DNA of 64,000 bases from Melanocharis versteri (taxonomy: Eukaryota; Chordata; Aves; Passeriformes; Melanocharitidae): positions 243,392 through 307,391 of the forward strand of contig VZTG01010177.1 in the NCBI GenBank assembly GCA_013397845.1, in the 5' to 3' direction. This document shows, piece by piece, positions 39,201-51,000 of this stretch (its first letter is position 1; every line of letters starts with the position of its first letter). The notes beneath the pieces are model-generated. The model ran no database searches. It saw nothing but the letters and a program-made list of their open reading frames with translations, and was not told the DNA's origin. A program made the position numbers and the translations under genes.

Positions 39201-42200
39201 GAAATACGCTAACATAGAGTGCAACACGTATCCACATGTATAACAAGCATTAAAGCAGCAGGGGAAAACAGAGGAAAAGGATTCAGTATGCATGCTATTT
39301 TACCCTATCTAGAAGCAATACATTGACTTAAAACCTCTTCTATGGGTTAAATCTTACAGGTCTCACAAATAGCTTTTATATTTAAAGAGTCTTTAACTGA
39401 AATATTAAAACACATTATACTAAAAGTATCGTAGCAATTTTAAGATTCTTGCTTTGTCTCAGTACTTGTTCTTGAGAATTACCTGTCTCATTTTGCTAAA
39501 TTTGTACACAAAAATACAATAAAAAGACTCCAGAGTTTGTATAATCTGTATGTTATTGACAAGCATGTTTTAAACTTGTAGTTTGACATGAACAATGGTT
39601 GATTCATTAGAACTAACCAGCAATGTCAAACAACAAGTTCTTTTGCATCTGTCAGAGCTTCTCCAAAGTCATAGAAATATTGCATATTGCAATCTCTACA
39701 ATGTGCAGAGGGTATGTAATTTTTTTTTTAAACCTCAAATAAAACTGAAAAAAAATTAATGTTTCCATTCAGTTATTCAGTAGCCCTCTCCCTTCCTTAA
39801 AATTGCTTTTTATGGCATTCTGTGGCTTAAAAAGTAGTTCCATTCAGTCAAATTATTTTCCCCCTTCTGCTATTCTTAACAGGAGTTAGAAGGGACAACT
39901 GTTACGAAGAACTTAAGAATTCTCTCAAAATTAGAATAAATTAAAAAGAGGCCAGCAAACATACTCAAACCAAAGAACATTTTATAGCCTTTTCTATCAC
40001 TCTACTAGTACTAATCATCATCAGTACAAGTCCCTCTAACTCTGCAGCAATCTCTTATGATGGACAGGTAGTATTTTCTGCAGTACTTAAGGCAATGGGA
40101 AAGAAAGAATGAAAGAAATACTGTTGATTTTATAACATCCCCATTACTTCTCCACTCCACAAATCTTTTTGTATCTGTTTGCTTTTCAGACAAGTATGCA
40201 ATTTTGCAAGCTGAGATAAGTATCTGATGAGTTTTACTGTTTGCAAATAGAAACTGAGAAAGGTAATTTGTATAGATTAGTTTTATGATAAACTCCAAAT
40301 TTCAGGTGACAGTGACACAAACCAGTGTGCCTGACTGTACTGAGAAGCTGAGTTCAGAAGCAAGCAGGAAGGGGAAACAACACACATTCAAATCTCAAAC
40401 AAATCTGAGGTTCTGAAGAATTGTTCATCTTTCCTTGAGAAATACGATGCAACAGTGGATCACATCCAACAGAATATGTCGCAATCAGGACACGGCCCAG
40501 GGAGGAAAGAGAGAACCGAACTCAGGAGTAACTAGATAGAAATGCCTTTATTTATCTATATACAGAAGGGTTTTATACCCTAGGTCGTAGAAAGTAATTG
40601 GATCTTCGTTAACCATCCCTCAGGGTTATTGGCTAGATCCTAAAAACACACATTTCCTAAACAATCCTTCAGACTGACAATAACAAAGTCCAAAAACACC
40701 TCACAGGTGCCAGATAAAAGAATTATTTACAAAAGCTCTCTAGCTGTTTTGCATCTAGCTCTGTGAGAAAGTGAGAATGCTCACAGACACAGGCAGATAC
40801 TAAAAAATCTCTCTGCCACCAAGCTTTCAGCATCCACAAGGATATATTTCATAAATTAGAAATACTTGGTTGATTTTATAGACTCATATATAAAAGCCTT
40901 GCTTTTAAAAAGTTGATTAGATTTATGTCAATGCACTAAGTAGGAACAGATCCAGCCTCTAAACCAAGAGAGGTAAAAGTTGAGAGTTTTCAAAACAATA
41001 CAATGAATGTGAGGCTGTCTCCTGTTTTCATGCTGGAAAGAGAACTATAGAAGAGAATCCAAAAAAATAAACAGTACTTGAACAAAAACTGTTTTACTGG
41101 TTGTCAGCCTCTTAAAGCATAAAACAAAGCACATGGTAAAGAGAAGAAGAGTGAAAAAAGAAGAAACGCTAAACCAAACTACTCAATCACCAGCTACAAA
41201 TCCTCAGGTGAATGAATTACAGGCAAAAGAGAAATAGAGGAGATTTCGAAATAAATTTTAGTCATCAAAAAAGAGGTAAGGTGAAGTAACTTGTCTCATA
41301 AGAATCAGATCGCTTGTTGTCTAGGAGACCGTCGTAACAGATTGATAGATAACATTTGGGCAGAAGCCAATTGCAATTACAGCTACATGGATCATTGAAA
41401 ATAATTAAAAACTGAAAAAGAACAAGGAAGTGTAAAATCAATTAAATCCACCAATGGCAATTTATGTTATGCTGGTTCAAGTGTTGAAGACAGAAGGCTT
41501 CATTATATATAAAAATTATGCTTATGAAATTCAAACTTCTTGCACACTTTTAGCAAGAAGGATATCAGCATCTTTGAAATAACATGATTCAGTACTAAAA
41601 TTTCAAGAAATCACACTTAGATCCTCTTTTCCCAAAAATGATGAAAAATAGTACTGGAGGTGTGTGGATGTTTTTGCCTTCTAGGTTAGGATTTGTGTTA
41701 TCTCATATTACAGCTCGCATCCCGGAAACTTCGATAATCTGGAGATATTAACATCAAACATGATGAAACTTATGCTTAAGTGATTAAGTATTTCAAGCAG
41801 ATGGCCCCTGTAAAATCTCAAATTATCTTGTTTTTTTATTTATTGCATTAGAGAACATCTTTCTTTGTGAACATCTCTTAGAGAAGCAAAGAGAGAACTA
41901 CCCAGATGGAAGTTTCCATGAGAGAATAAAATAATTATTTTTTCCCAAATCAGAATTTTCCACATAGTATGCAACTTTGACAAATTTGTACTGGAATCCT
42001 GCCCCATTTCTTGCCTCTTCACCCAGAAATCGAAGCCAGCTGGCTCCAGAGTCTGGCTGCCTGGAAACAAGCTGGCTTAGGAGCTGTAGAGGCTTGGCTT
42101 CTAAATTCCCACTTCCTAAGCAAGTAAAGTCCTACTTCTTTATTATCAAGACTAAACTCTTGTCTTAAAAAAAAAACCCAAACCATTTTAGGACATTTCT

Positions 42201-45200
42201 AAAATATCTGTTCCAATTGCATATGAAAAACAGATTTTCACATTTTTGCAACTGAGTCAGTTTCTATCTGCATAGCTAAAGATCTGTCCTTGTCTGCCCT
42301 GTGCCAGTAGGGTGGGACAAACGAAAAGGAAGTCTTCAACAACACAAAAGGGGCTAGTAACAAAATGTCTGGAGGTACAATAAACAATGCCAGCGTGGAG
42401 AGCATAGAAAGAAAATAGGAGCTGTAAAAGTACCACTTCTTGGTATTTGTTGCTATGAGTTTGGAGCTATGTATTATACATGCACATGCAGCAAAAAGCA
42501 CTTGACACCTCTTCTATCCAAAAGGCACGCAAGTCTGGCCACACAGATATTGACATTAACTTTATATTTTTCAATTACATAGGAAGGAAAACTACATCTG
42601 AAACTTGAACAGGACATTTTATGCTTTAAACATTTATGGATTAATTCACAAACACTTTTTCACTCATTTATATACCTACAGTCAGAACAGATCTTCCCAA
42701 AGCCACATTAACAGGTATGGGAAAAAAACTGCCACAGCTTATCAGTGCCAGAGTCTGCAGCTGGAAAAAGCGAAAACATTCTCATATCCTCTAGATCTTT
42801 TCATGACAGTAATTGAACATACATTCAAGTGTGAAACAAAATATCACAACCAAATATATCGAGTTTCATTAGTGTCTTTGTTGGTTTAATCCAATTATTT
42901 GTATTCTACAAAACAAATATTTTTTTAAAAACTAAATGGAGTACCTGCATCCTTCAATGTGATAATGCTACAAAACCAGCTGCAGCATCCCAGCACTTTC
43001 TGTTTCCAGTACTTTCTGAACTGATGACCTATTGTTTTAGAGCAATGCACAGCATGGGAACTTCAAAAGATCTAAGCCTCATGGTCACTTAAACAAAAAA
43101 TGACAGTTTTTCAAGCACATGAAACAAAAATATTAGAAAGAATTAGAGTGCTTTTAATCACTGCTTCAATTCACAATGTCACATTGAGATTTTTTTTTGC
43201 TTGGGACAAAAGGCCTTTGCTAATGGCCTATTTTAAGGCACTAGTGAAACAGGAAACCCAGCTTTGTTGCAGAGGGATAGATACAAGCTCTGCCAGTTGG
43301 AGAACCAGCAGAAGCTAAAACTGCAGAATCACATTTTTTTCAAAAAATCTGATTTATTTGTCAATTTTATGCTTAAATAACTGTTTCTTAGAACACCATG
43401 AAATTCACAACAGCCAAGGCAACAGCAGCATAGCAACAGACGTTGCTACTTAGAATAGAATCGGAGGAATGATTCTGACAACTCCATCCTTTCCATGCCA
43501 GGCATATGGATGTACACAAGAACAGTCTACAGAAGACATGCACGCTTCCAAGTCTTGCCAGGACTCAAGTTTTAGACTAAGAGTACCAGAATCAAGAACG
43601 CTGTTATCCCACAGCCAAATACAATGCAGCAATCCCTGCATCACAACACACGCTAAGATTCCCTAATAAAAAAATCTTCAACATCTCAGCACAGTGCTAA
43701 AAGTCAAAAAGGTTCACTGTGCCAAGCCTCAAAGGACACCTCTGCCACAGGTCTCCCAGAGTTTCCAAAGCTCGTACTGCCCTATGCAGTGAGTGAAATA
43801 CATTATTATTCTTTGGTTAAAACTAAGAAATGCATCAGGACATAAGCACTGATAAGATGGCACTGATAAGATAAGCACCAAGATGGCACACCCCTCTTCA
43901 TTAAAAGGCTTTACCAATTTATCTTCAGGTTGTACATAACATTACAACACCTATAAATTGCACTGCTTTCACAGCAAAAATCTGTCATTTTGTGAACATC
44001 GTTTAATACTACGTAAGACATATCCCAGACTAAAACTGAGGACAGACTAGCAGTGCTCATGCCACATACTCTTCCTAGGAATCCTCACAAAAGAAGGATG
44101 AGAGGCCTCAGCTGTACAGTCTCTGATTGTGCAAGTGTATCAAGACCCAGAGCAGGATTGCTTTCCAGAACATCATGAGAAGAGGGGCATCTCCAAGTTC
44201 AATCACAACAGAAGCTCGTTCCAAGTAACCTGTATCAATTGTCCACTATTTTCAGATTGCTCCATAGGCATCACAGGTGCATATAAATGACTCTCCTACA
44301 AATCTTGCTCCCTGCAACAAAGGACCAGCCCACCACAGGAATATGAAGCTCCAATTTTAATGGAAGTTACGTTTTTATTCCCACTGGAAGGAAGTTCTAG
44401 AGTTTCGCTTTTCTAATAACTTCTGATCCACTGGCATCCATTTGTTTTTATACTATCATTGTCTATTAGCAGAACTATCTCCCTGCCTCTTTTTTCTAAA
44501 CCTAAAATAGCAACTGTAACAAAACAAAGACTGGGAGAAGTTAAAAATCAAAATAATTTTCATTTTCTCTAGTAGGGAAATATTTTCACTGCTTTTTTCA
44601 ATCTAATAATCCTTTTCTGTATTCATTCTAATTTCTGGAGCCTTAATCCCAAAATTTGTACTCTGGGAGTTAAGCTGCCTGTGATACAAAGCTTAACTCT
44701 GAAATGGCACAGCCTGTATTTTTGGCTCAGACTTATGAGAAATTTTTTTTCAGTTGTGAGAAAGCTGTGACAAAGTACAAAGAGCCATTTGAGATAAGAA
44801 CAGGGGGAAAAAAGAAGCTATGATGGCTGACATACAGGCAGTAAGTAGCCTGAAAATCCAAGAAGAAAAACATTGACCTGAAAAGGTATAGAACTGTATG
44901 AAAGAAAATCAGAGAGTTAGCAGACAGAAAATCAGCAAGACTGATGATCAGCCAATTCCAAGGAGAAATGAAGGCCAACACTTCCTCCCTGGATCCTTTT
45001 ATCAGGAGAACTGAGCATTCTGGTGCTCAGCCTAGTATCTTGCATGTCCCAACTAGGACCAGCAAATAGCTTCCCTCCTCTTTTCCATTGTCTGTATTCT
45101 GCTTGCAGACATTCCCTGAGCACAGCAAAGGATACCTGAACAATATGACCCAGGGAAGAAGAGTTAACAGGTGGACACAATTCCTGTGCTCTCAAAACAC

Positions 45201-47102
45201 ATTTAACCAACACTGCACTCAAGGTTTTGCCAGGGTCTTAGAATTTATATTTCTAGAAAGTAATCTATACAAATAGTAGCTTCAACTACCAAACTGAACA
45301 AAGATTGTTTAGAAGTAACTGAAATAGTTTAGAGGTTTAGTTTAGAAGTAACTAAGGCCCAGTCAGAACCGAAGTTGGAAAAAATACTTTAAAACTCAAA
45401 ATTAAGCAACAGCTGTATCAAAATGTGTTCTCTAATATATTAAATATCTGAACATTAACTCTAGTTAATAAATGTATGTCTTGCTTCCTATTGCACAAAA
45501 GGTCAAAAATATAATAGCTTTTTGGATTTGATATCGTATTACTCAAAGACAAAAGGATTTAATTAAAACTTTTTGCATAGATGTCTAAACAGAAATATCA
45601 CAAAGTCATTCAGTCATGTACACATCAACTTCTTGAGTGAGGTATGCATTACAAAAGCTAGTACTTTCAAAAACAATCTGAAAAGCGTTTGAATTTTTTT
45701 AATTGATACATCAATCATTCTTGATAGAAATACTATAATCTCCCATGAGTTTAAAAAAAAATCTATACCAGAAAACAGAATTTCTAGGAATGAAGACAAC
45801 TGAAAGCATTCATCAAAGTCCTTGCCTTTCTGAGGTCTAAATTTACTCAAGGCAATAAAAAGCCTATTATTTGGACCTGAGTTGAAGCACTTAGTGTTCT
45901 ATTTCAGGAAAATCTTCAATTTTAACTCTGTACTAATTGTTAATGATGCTAATTGGTCACCTTATATTTTAGGAAAGTTACGAAAAGCAATGCAGCCGTA
46001 CGTATTTTTTTCTACAGCCTTATCAGGACATTTAATTTTTAATTCTCTTTTCTGTATTGCTCTTGTTCTAAGCTTGACAGTGCTAGGGATTAAGGAAGGC
46101 AGAGCAGAGAGTGGACCTGACTGTGCACCCTGACTATACACAGCATATTTATCTCAAGAGTAAGAACAGAGTGTGCATTGCTTTAAAACCCACCCCACAG
46201 ATACAGCAAATACACAGTAGGAGTTGAGCTGGCAGCTTGTCACCCAGGCCAGCAGAACTCCAAGAATACGATGACAGTAAGGGAAGCTTTTGGGAGGAAT
46301 TTGACAGAAATGGAAGGTGGTTTGGTTATGAAGGAAAGAGAAGGTTAGTACCAAGCATGAAAATAGTAGAGCTAGAGAGACAGATGAAATATAAGATTCA
46401 AGTGGATGAGACTACAGGTACCCTTTATAGTAGGAAATTTCAAGTCTTGGGCTAGATGAGCAGGATTTTCAGAAGATAAGTTGGTAACATAATACCCAAC
46501 ACTGCATGTCTTGCTTCTTTGCTAGCACAGTGCAGGTGCTACCCCTCCTCTCTATGCCTTTTTCTTATTTCTTCCCCCATGTAATTGCTACATACTTTGA
46601 CTTGTGGTAGTTGTCAGACTTTTAATTCTTCCTTCCTGCTTTCCTCCCCTAAGTGATGGTGCAAAATTTTAAACAGGAAGCTAGCTTCTTTCTGGATCAG
46701 AAATGGCTTGGAGCCTGCAGAGTCAGAGTAGTCTGTGAAGATGTTGCTCCATTCAGCTTAACTATGGTCCAGCCAGCACATTTTATTTCTCTTGAAGACA
46801 TTCACATCAAATGTAGTTTTCATCAGGAGATAGATGTCTGCAATATCCTGGAAAAAACCCCAGTTCCTCTGGGCGGGGGGCGTGGAACCCACCCACACAG
46901 ACAGATATCAAGCTGTGTGCCCTGCTAATGATAACTTGCCTGCATATGTGTTGGCCTTGCTCAAGAGATCTGTGCATGCATGCATGTCAGCAAAAGCACG
47001 AATCCCCAGGCAGTTGATAGGATGAAGCTGGGATTCCAAGAATTCACAGCAAGTCCTTTTCACATCCTGCAGTTGCAAGAGACCAGCTGCTGGGAGCAGT
47101 AC
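27212..47102 (-). CDS. KLHL2: Kelch-like protein 2 (Mayven), 3' part: BACK domain and six kelch blades
   Basis: KLHL2 is a CUL3 ubiquitin-ligase substrate adaptor and actin-binding protein. Its kelch propeller binds substrates, and WNK kinases are known clients. Eleven exons (46940-47102, 39076-39185, 37575-37691, 36418-36567, 35360-35477, 34529-34726, 33674-33775, 32631-32759, 28169-28309, 27880-28023, 27212-27240) join to 1401 bases, 466 residues plus TGA, in frame throughout. This matches about residues 128-593 of the 593-residue human protein. Residues 1 to about 165 are the 3-box and BACK domain. From about 181 six kelch repeats carry VVVGG/AVGGFNG/AVGGFDG/AVGGYDG/AVGGHDG/VVGGDDG glycine pairs with spaced Tyr and Trp. 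The C-terminus is VTVIDKPL. The BTB-coding exons are not found in the window, so the gene is partial at its 5' end. KLHL3 is the close paralogue, but gene order and sequence favour KLHL2. Confidence 0.96.
27880..28023 (-). other. KLHL2: KLHL2 exon: kelch blade 6
   Basis: 144 bases, phase 1-1, (G)VCAVNGLLYVVGGDDGS to TGRSYA plus one base, between tttttag and gtaagg. Confidence 0.96.
28169..28309 (-). other. KLHL2: KLHL2 exon: kelch blade 5
   Basis: 141 bases, phase 1-1, (G)VGVLNNLLYAVGGHDGP to NMCRRNA plus one base, between gtttgcag and gtatgt. Confidence 0.96.
28310..32630 (-). other. KLHL2: KLHL2 intron, 4.3 kb
   Basis: No exon or clear transposon seen. It contains A-rich tracts (29400-29447, 31915-31962) and ordinary AT-rich intronic sequence. 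Confidence 0.7.
32631..32759 (-). other. KLHL2: KLHL2 exon: kelch blade 4
   Basis: 129 bases, phase 1-1, (G)KLYAVGGYDGASRQCLS to TRRSGA plus one base, between ccccccag and gtgagt. Confidence 0.95.
33674..33775 (-). other. KLHL2: KLHL2 exon: kelch blade 3
   Basis: 102 bases, phase 1-1, (G)LSSVEVYNLKTNEWFHV to SSVGVGVVG plus one base, between ttcatag and gtaagt. Confidence 0.96.
34529..34726 (-). other. KLHL2: KLHL2 exon: kelch blades 2-3
   Basis: 198 bases, phase 1-1, (G)MVYMGGMVYAVGGFNGS to AVGGFDGST plus one base. It is the longest exon here and spans one blade and the start of the next. Confidence 0.96.
35360..35477 (-). other. KLHL2: KLHL2 exon: kelch blade 1
   Basis: 118 bases, LMMVVGGQAPKAIRSVECYD to PSRRCRA plus one base. 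It holds the first double glycine and the ERWHQVAEL strand. The acceptor is ttgttag. Confidence 0.95.
36041..36126. repeat. T/G-rich low-complexity tract
   Basis: Irregular repeats of gtttggg, gttttttg and tttttt over about 85 bases in a KLHL2 intron. A short similar tract lies at 38822-38849. On the transcribed minus sense this is A/C-rich. Confidence 0.85.
36418..36567 (-). other. KLHL2: KLHL2 exon: BACK end and linker
   Basis: 150 bases, RVEEEILVKNSSACKDYLIE to PVSLPK, between taaacag and gtaaga. It encodes the YHLLPTEQR segment that closes the BACK domain. Confidence 0.95.
37575..37691 (-). other. KLHL2: KLHL2 exon: BACK domain
   Basis: 117 bases, VFEAVIAWVNHDKDVRQ to SREYLVQ. The acceptor ends in AAG (tctggaag), less common than CAG/TAG. 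The donor is gtaagc. Confidence 0.95.
39076..39185 (-). other. KLHL2: KLHL2 exon: BACK domain
   Basis: 110 bases, (E)QHFSDVVLSEEYLNLG to TIASEEK, between ccaaacag and gtgaga. Confidence 0.95.
40477..40838 (-). mobile_element. Solo LTR of an endogenous retrovirus (ERVK-like)
   Basis: A 362-base element with TG...CA ends. It is flanked directly by near-identical 6-bp direct repeats, agaata (40471-40476) and aggata (40839-40844), which fits a target-site duplication with one mutation. Minus-strand reading shows a TATA box (tataaaa, about 40571-40577), then AATAAA (40547-40552), then a CT-rich stretch, which is LTR promoter/poly(A) architecture. No internal retroviral sequence adjoins it, so it is a solo LTR left by recombination. 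A 6-bp duplication suggests a class II (ERVK) element; the family was not checked. It is in the same sense as KLHL2. Confidence 0.72.
43846..43873. repeat. 14-bp tandem duplication
   Basis: Two adjacent copies of gcactgataagat plus one base in a KLHL2 intron, differing at the last position. Confidence 0.85.
46940..47102 (-). other. KLHL2: KLHL2 exon: 3-box/BACK start
   Basis: 163 bases, V-L-L-P-A-A-G-L-L-Q-L-Q-D-V-K through N-T-Y-A plus one base. The acceptor is cctttcag. The donor is AG|GCAAGT, a GC-AG intron, since the next exon starts AACAGCAC and needs exactly this junction to restore AEQHF. Confidence 0.94.
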
Positions 47103-48862
47103 CTGAAAGGAGAAGCAACAGCTGGTTAGTGTCCCAGTTCAATTCTGAACTTACACAAGAGTATTGTCAATATTAAGAAAACAAAATAAACCATTAAAAA
47201 ACCAAAACTAAAACAGAGAGGAAGATTTCAGCATTATGCAACTGAATAAATTAAAACCCAACATAAGCATGATTTTACCTCCCTACAGATACCATTTAAA
47301 ATAACAAGCAACATCTCTACCATTGTGTTCACTGGGGAAGTCATTCCACAAACTGTAACTCACACTTTCTTTAAACTCTTCCTAATATTCATTCACAAGT
47401 TCCCTTCTTACATTTCCCAGAATTTCATAATTACATCTCGTTCCCAAGCCTTCAATGCTAGATATTCTTTAAAAGAAAGTTTTCTAGACCATGATAGAAT
47501 ATGTAAATCTTGCTTGCATGCAAGCACTGGACACTGTACCATTTTTTTTGTTAGCATCAAAAATAAGCATCTTTATGCAAGTGATTCCAGTAAGGACAGA
47601 ATTCAGCTTCCACAGAAGTCTGTGACCTTCTTGGAAGAATGATAATTCAAGCATGTCCGGCAATCAATATAGACAGGAAAAATGAAGGATCATACATTTA
47701 ACAAGAATTTGATTTGAATATCTACTGATAATGAAAGAGAAATGAAGAAAAGACACAAATGTGATTGCACTGAGATACATGGACTATTGCTAAGCAAAAT
47801 ACTTAAGAATTAGTTTAAATTTTAGATAATTCTTGAAAATATTAAATAAGTCTAACGAAGTAAGTGGAGAAGATCTCTATATAATAAGCATAAAAGTCAG
47901 TGTCACACAATTCAAAACAAATATAGTAAGCTTAAAGGTTACTAATTACAAGGTTGAAACAGTACAGTGAACTAGTTTTATTTTAGAATACTTTTATGTA
48001 AATGTTAATATAATACTACTAATACAATTTATATTACCAGAACACAGTATGATTAGTTGCAACATTGAGTAGATAAATTCATTTGATAGTTAGTTCTATG
48101 ATAAGATATAATCATTAACTTACATAGCAAAAATCAATGCTAGAAACCTACTACAAGTATTTATCTAAACAGCTTGTCCCAGTGAAGCAAACATTTCGCA
48201 CCTGCTCACAAATTCAGTAATGAATTCAAGGACAGTCCTAGATAATTTTAGGCATGTTATCAGTATAGTTGAGCAAATAATTCTGAGAACAACCCTTGAC
48301 TGCATAAATGGATCCATAAGTGGATCCGTAGAAAAATACGTAAAATCATCATCAAATCAGAATACAAAATGCAACGGTGAAGTTTGAGAAAGGCATGGAG
48401 AAAATAATCTAATATTTGTATGCACAGTCACACTGGCATACTTATATGAACAGTAAAGGAATGTTACAAGAACCAGATCACTCTTCATTCTGGGAAATCT
48501 ACATCAGTTCTCAGATCACTGTAACTGAGCTTGCTAAGAGATTTCAGTACATTTTAGTTATCAGAAAACAAAACATTCAAATCTAAATGTATTTTTTATT
48601 CTGCTGCTGAAAAGGAAAAGAGAGGCAAAATGCATCAAATTTATCTCGTTGAATTACACACTGGGCTTTGGTTACTAGGCAACAAGAGCTGTGATAACAT
48701 CTAGCTATTTTCATTTCTACCTATAGAACTGTTGGTCTGGAAGCCATAACAACCTGCATTCAAAAACACAGTTCCATCACAGTCAGCTTCACTCTGCTGA
48801 AGCCAGGGACAGAACTAAAGAGGGAAGAAACACCAAAACAACCCAAACTCTCACAAATGCAT

Positions 48863-48894
48863 AAGAAAAAAAAAAAAGAAAAGAAAAAAAAAGA
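48863..48894. repeat. A-rich tract
   Basis: A run of A interrupted by single G. Simple repeat. Confidence 0.9.
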
Positions 48895-50599
48895 CTACAT
48901 TAAAACGGCAGTACAGATTAAGTTTAACTGCTGCTGACTAAACTGGTCAGTTACAGCTCAGATTTATTTCCAAAAATAGCCAGCAGAGGGTATCATAACT
49001 TTCCTTTAAAGATCAAAAATACTGTAATGCGCATACTGCTCTGTACTGCAAGAAATGCAGAGGTGGAAAAAAAAATCTCCGATTGCTTGTTCTACAAAAA
49101 TGTATTCTCATCATGGCTACTTTTTAATGATCAAAGAAAACTGAACGGATTATTATTACAGATGGCAAATAAGAAATTACATATTCTCTTTCTTTGTGTC
49201 AAAATTGTGGTGATGAATCTTGGAGTGACTGCTAGATTTCCTAGAGCAAATGATTTAACCCTTACGAGCCTATGAAGACTCTTCCCTGGTTACTTCCTTT
49301 TGATTCTCCTTGCTGCAGTGACACGCCTATTCCCAAAGCTCTGCGCACCCACCATGCCAAGTATATCCTTCCAACCCCACTGAGACAAAAAGGACTGTGA
49401 CCAAGTACAAGTATTTGTTTTAAAATCCACCTGCAAGGTCACCTGCATAGTCAGGAGGGATCCACTTAAAGCCTGGAACTCGGGTCCGTGTTTTCACTGG
49501 AGTAGATTCAAGCCCTTCACAATGACTCAACTAGATAGTAAGCCTGTAAATGAGGCTGCTGCCCTCTCCTGTGGCCCTTCAGGTACCTGCCAGGAGTATG
49601 TCAGGGGCTGACGGTACTGATGATGCCTGCAGCTTTTCTCCCTCTTTTTTTTCCTGACAGCATTATGACTCTGTTCATCTTTGTGCAGCTGGACACATTC
49701 ACCTCCCATGACCGAAACGCGTGTTGAGCTCAGAGGTGAGCAGCAGCTGGTACAGGCAGGCACCTCTCCTGTGGCCCATCAGCTCACAAGGAACACATTT
49801 ACGGCAGTCCCAAGGGGATACGGTCTGCCTGACTGATGAACAAACCTCTACAAGGAAAGAAGGCTCAGAGGAGATGGGCAAGGGTGATGAACTCAGGGAT
49901 GACATACAAGAATGAGCATCTAGTGGCATTAAGAAAGTCGAACTTATCTCCACATAAAAGGGGCTGGAGGGTGACTTTTCCTTTAGATATAAAGCTGTAC
50001 AGTATGTCATCACATTATGCAAACAGCCTCTTCTAAAATAATTAGTAGCATATAAGGTCTTCCTCAGCTAGCCAGGCCAGCAAGGGGAGAAGTACGTATG
50101 TGACACGGCTCAGTCCCACAAAAAGTGTAAAACTGAAAAACTAACAGAAGGACCTCTCAAGAGCACAATAGGCTTGAGAGGGGTTTAGCCCACATATTCC
50201 TTCCTGGTGAACTGGAGATGCCCACCATCCTGACAGTGGGCATATGTAGATCAGTAATGGGAATCACTTCTGCATGGTGATCCAAATGTATATTTCAACT
50301 GCTACATCATGCTTGTGTTGTGATTTCAGCATATTGCAGTATGTCTCTACGAAATCAAAACATAACACTATGTAGTACCAAGTATCTTCAAAACAGTAAA
50401 TTTCCTAGCAAACTTTAAACCCCCCGTCAGGGACTATCCAGAAGAAGCTGGTCAGAGCAGCTGCCCTGGAGTGCCTCCATACCAGACGAAGGTGTTCATC
50501 CTGCCTGAGGGCTGCTGGATGACCTGACAGGCACAGCCCCTCGATTGGTACCACTTCCTGGACACACGAGGTTTTAGTAATTGCCCTGCTAGTTGAGAA

Positions 50600-51000
50600 T
50601 GGGGGCACAAGTCCAGTGGAAGGAGCCACCAGGGTGATCAGAGGGCTGGAGCATGTGATATTACAAGGAGAAGCTAAGAAAACTGAGTTTGTTCAGCCAT
50701 AAAAGAAAAAAAAGGGAGACCTTATTACAGTCCACAGCTACCTAATGTGAGGGTAGAGAAGAGTGAGCCAGACTGTTTCTTGAAGATGCTTAGCAGTAGG
50801 ACAAAGAAAATGGAACATGGGAAATATGGGAAAATCTGACTGGGAAAAAAGTAGTTAGGTTGCTTTTTCTGTTTTGGGTTGTGTCTCATTGGGTATTTTT
50901 AAATCACGAGGCTGGTTAAGCCCCAGAACAGGTCGCCCCAACCAGCTGCAGAATCTCCGTTCCTAGGAGATATTAAAAATTCAGTGAACAGGCCTCTCAA
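50600..51000 (+). mobile_element. Diverged CR1 LINE fragment, sense orientation
   Basis: 'ggtgatcagagggctggagc' (from 50632), 'ttgttcagcc', 'gagaccttattacag', 'aggacaaagaaaatgg' and 'ctccgttcctaggagatatt' appear in the order of a CR1 3' region read in sense. It is older and more broken than the MSMO1 intron copies. The left limit is uncertain. Confidence 0.75.

Larger units (their letters stand above)
39186..46939 (-). other. KLHL2: KLHL2 intron, 7.75 kb, GC-AG type
   Basis: Bounded by a GC donor and a CAG acceptor. It contains a solo LTR (40477-40838) and a 14-bp tandem duplication at 43846-43873. I see no other exon. Confidence 0.75.

Noticed and set aside
47325..47642. Plus-strand frame starting MFTGEV, which resembles the HAMFTGEM motif of KLHL BTB domains
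   Set aside because: It is on the opposite strand to KLHL2, and nothing after the first six residues matches a BTB domain. It is a chance match.
49690..50036. Overlapping frames on both strands with moderately even composition
   Set aside because: No family resemblance and no conserved exon boundary; probably unidentified repeat or plain intron.
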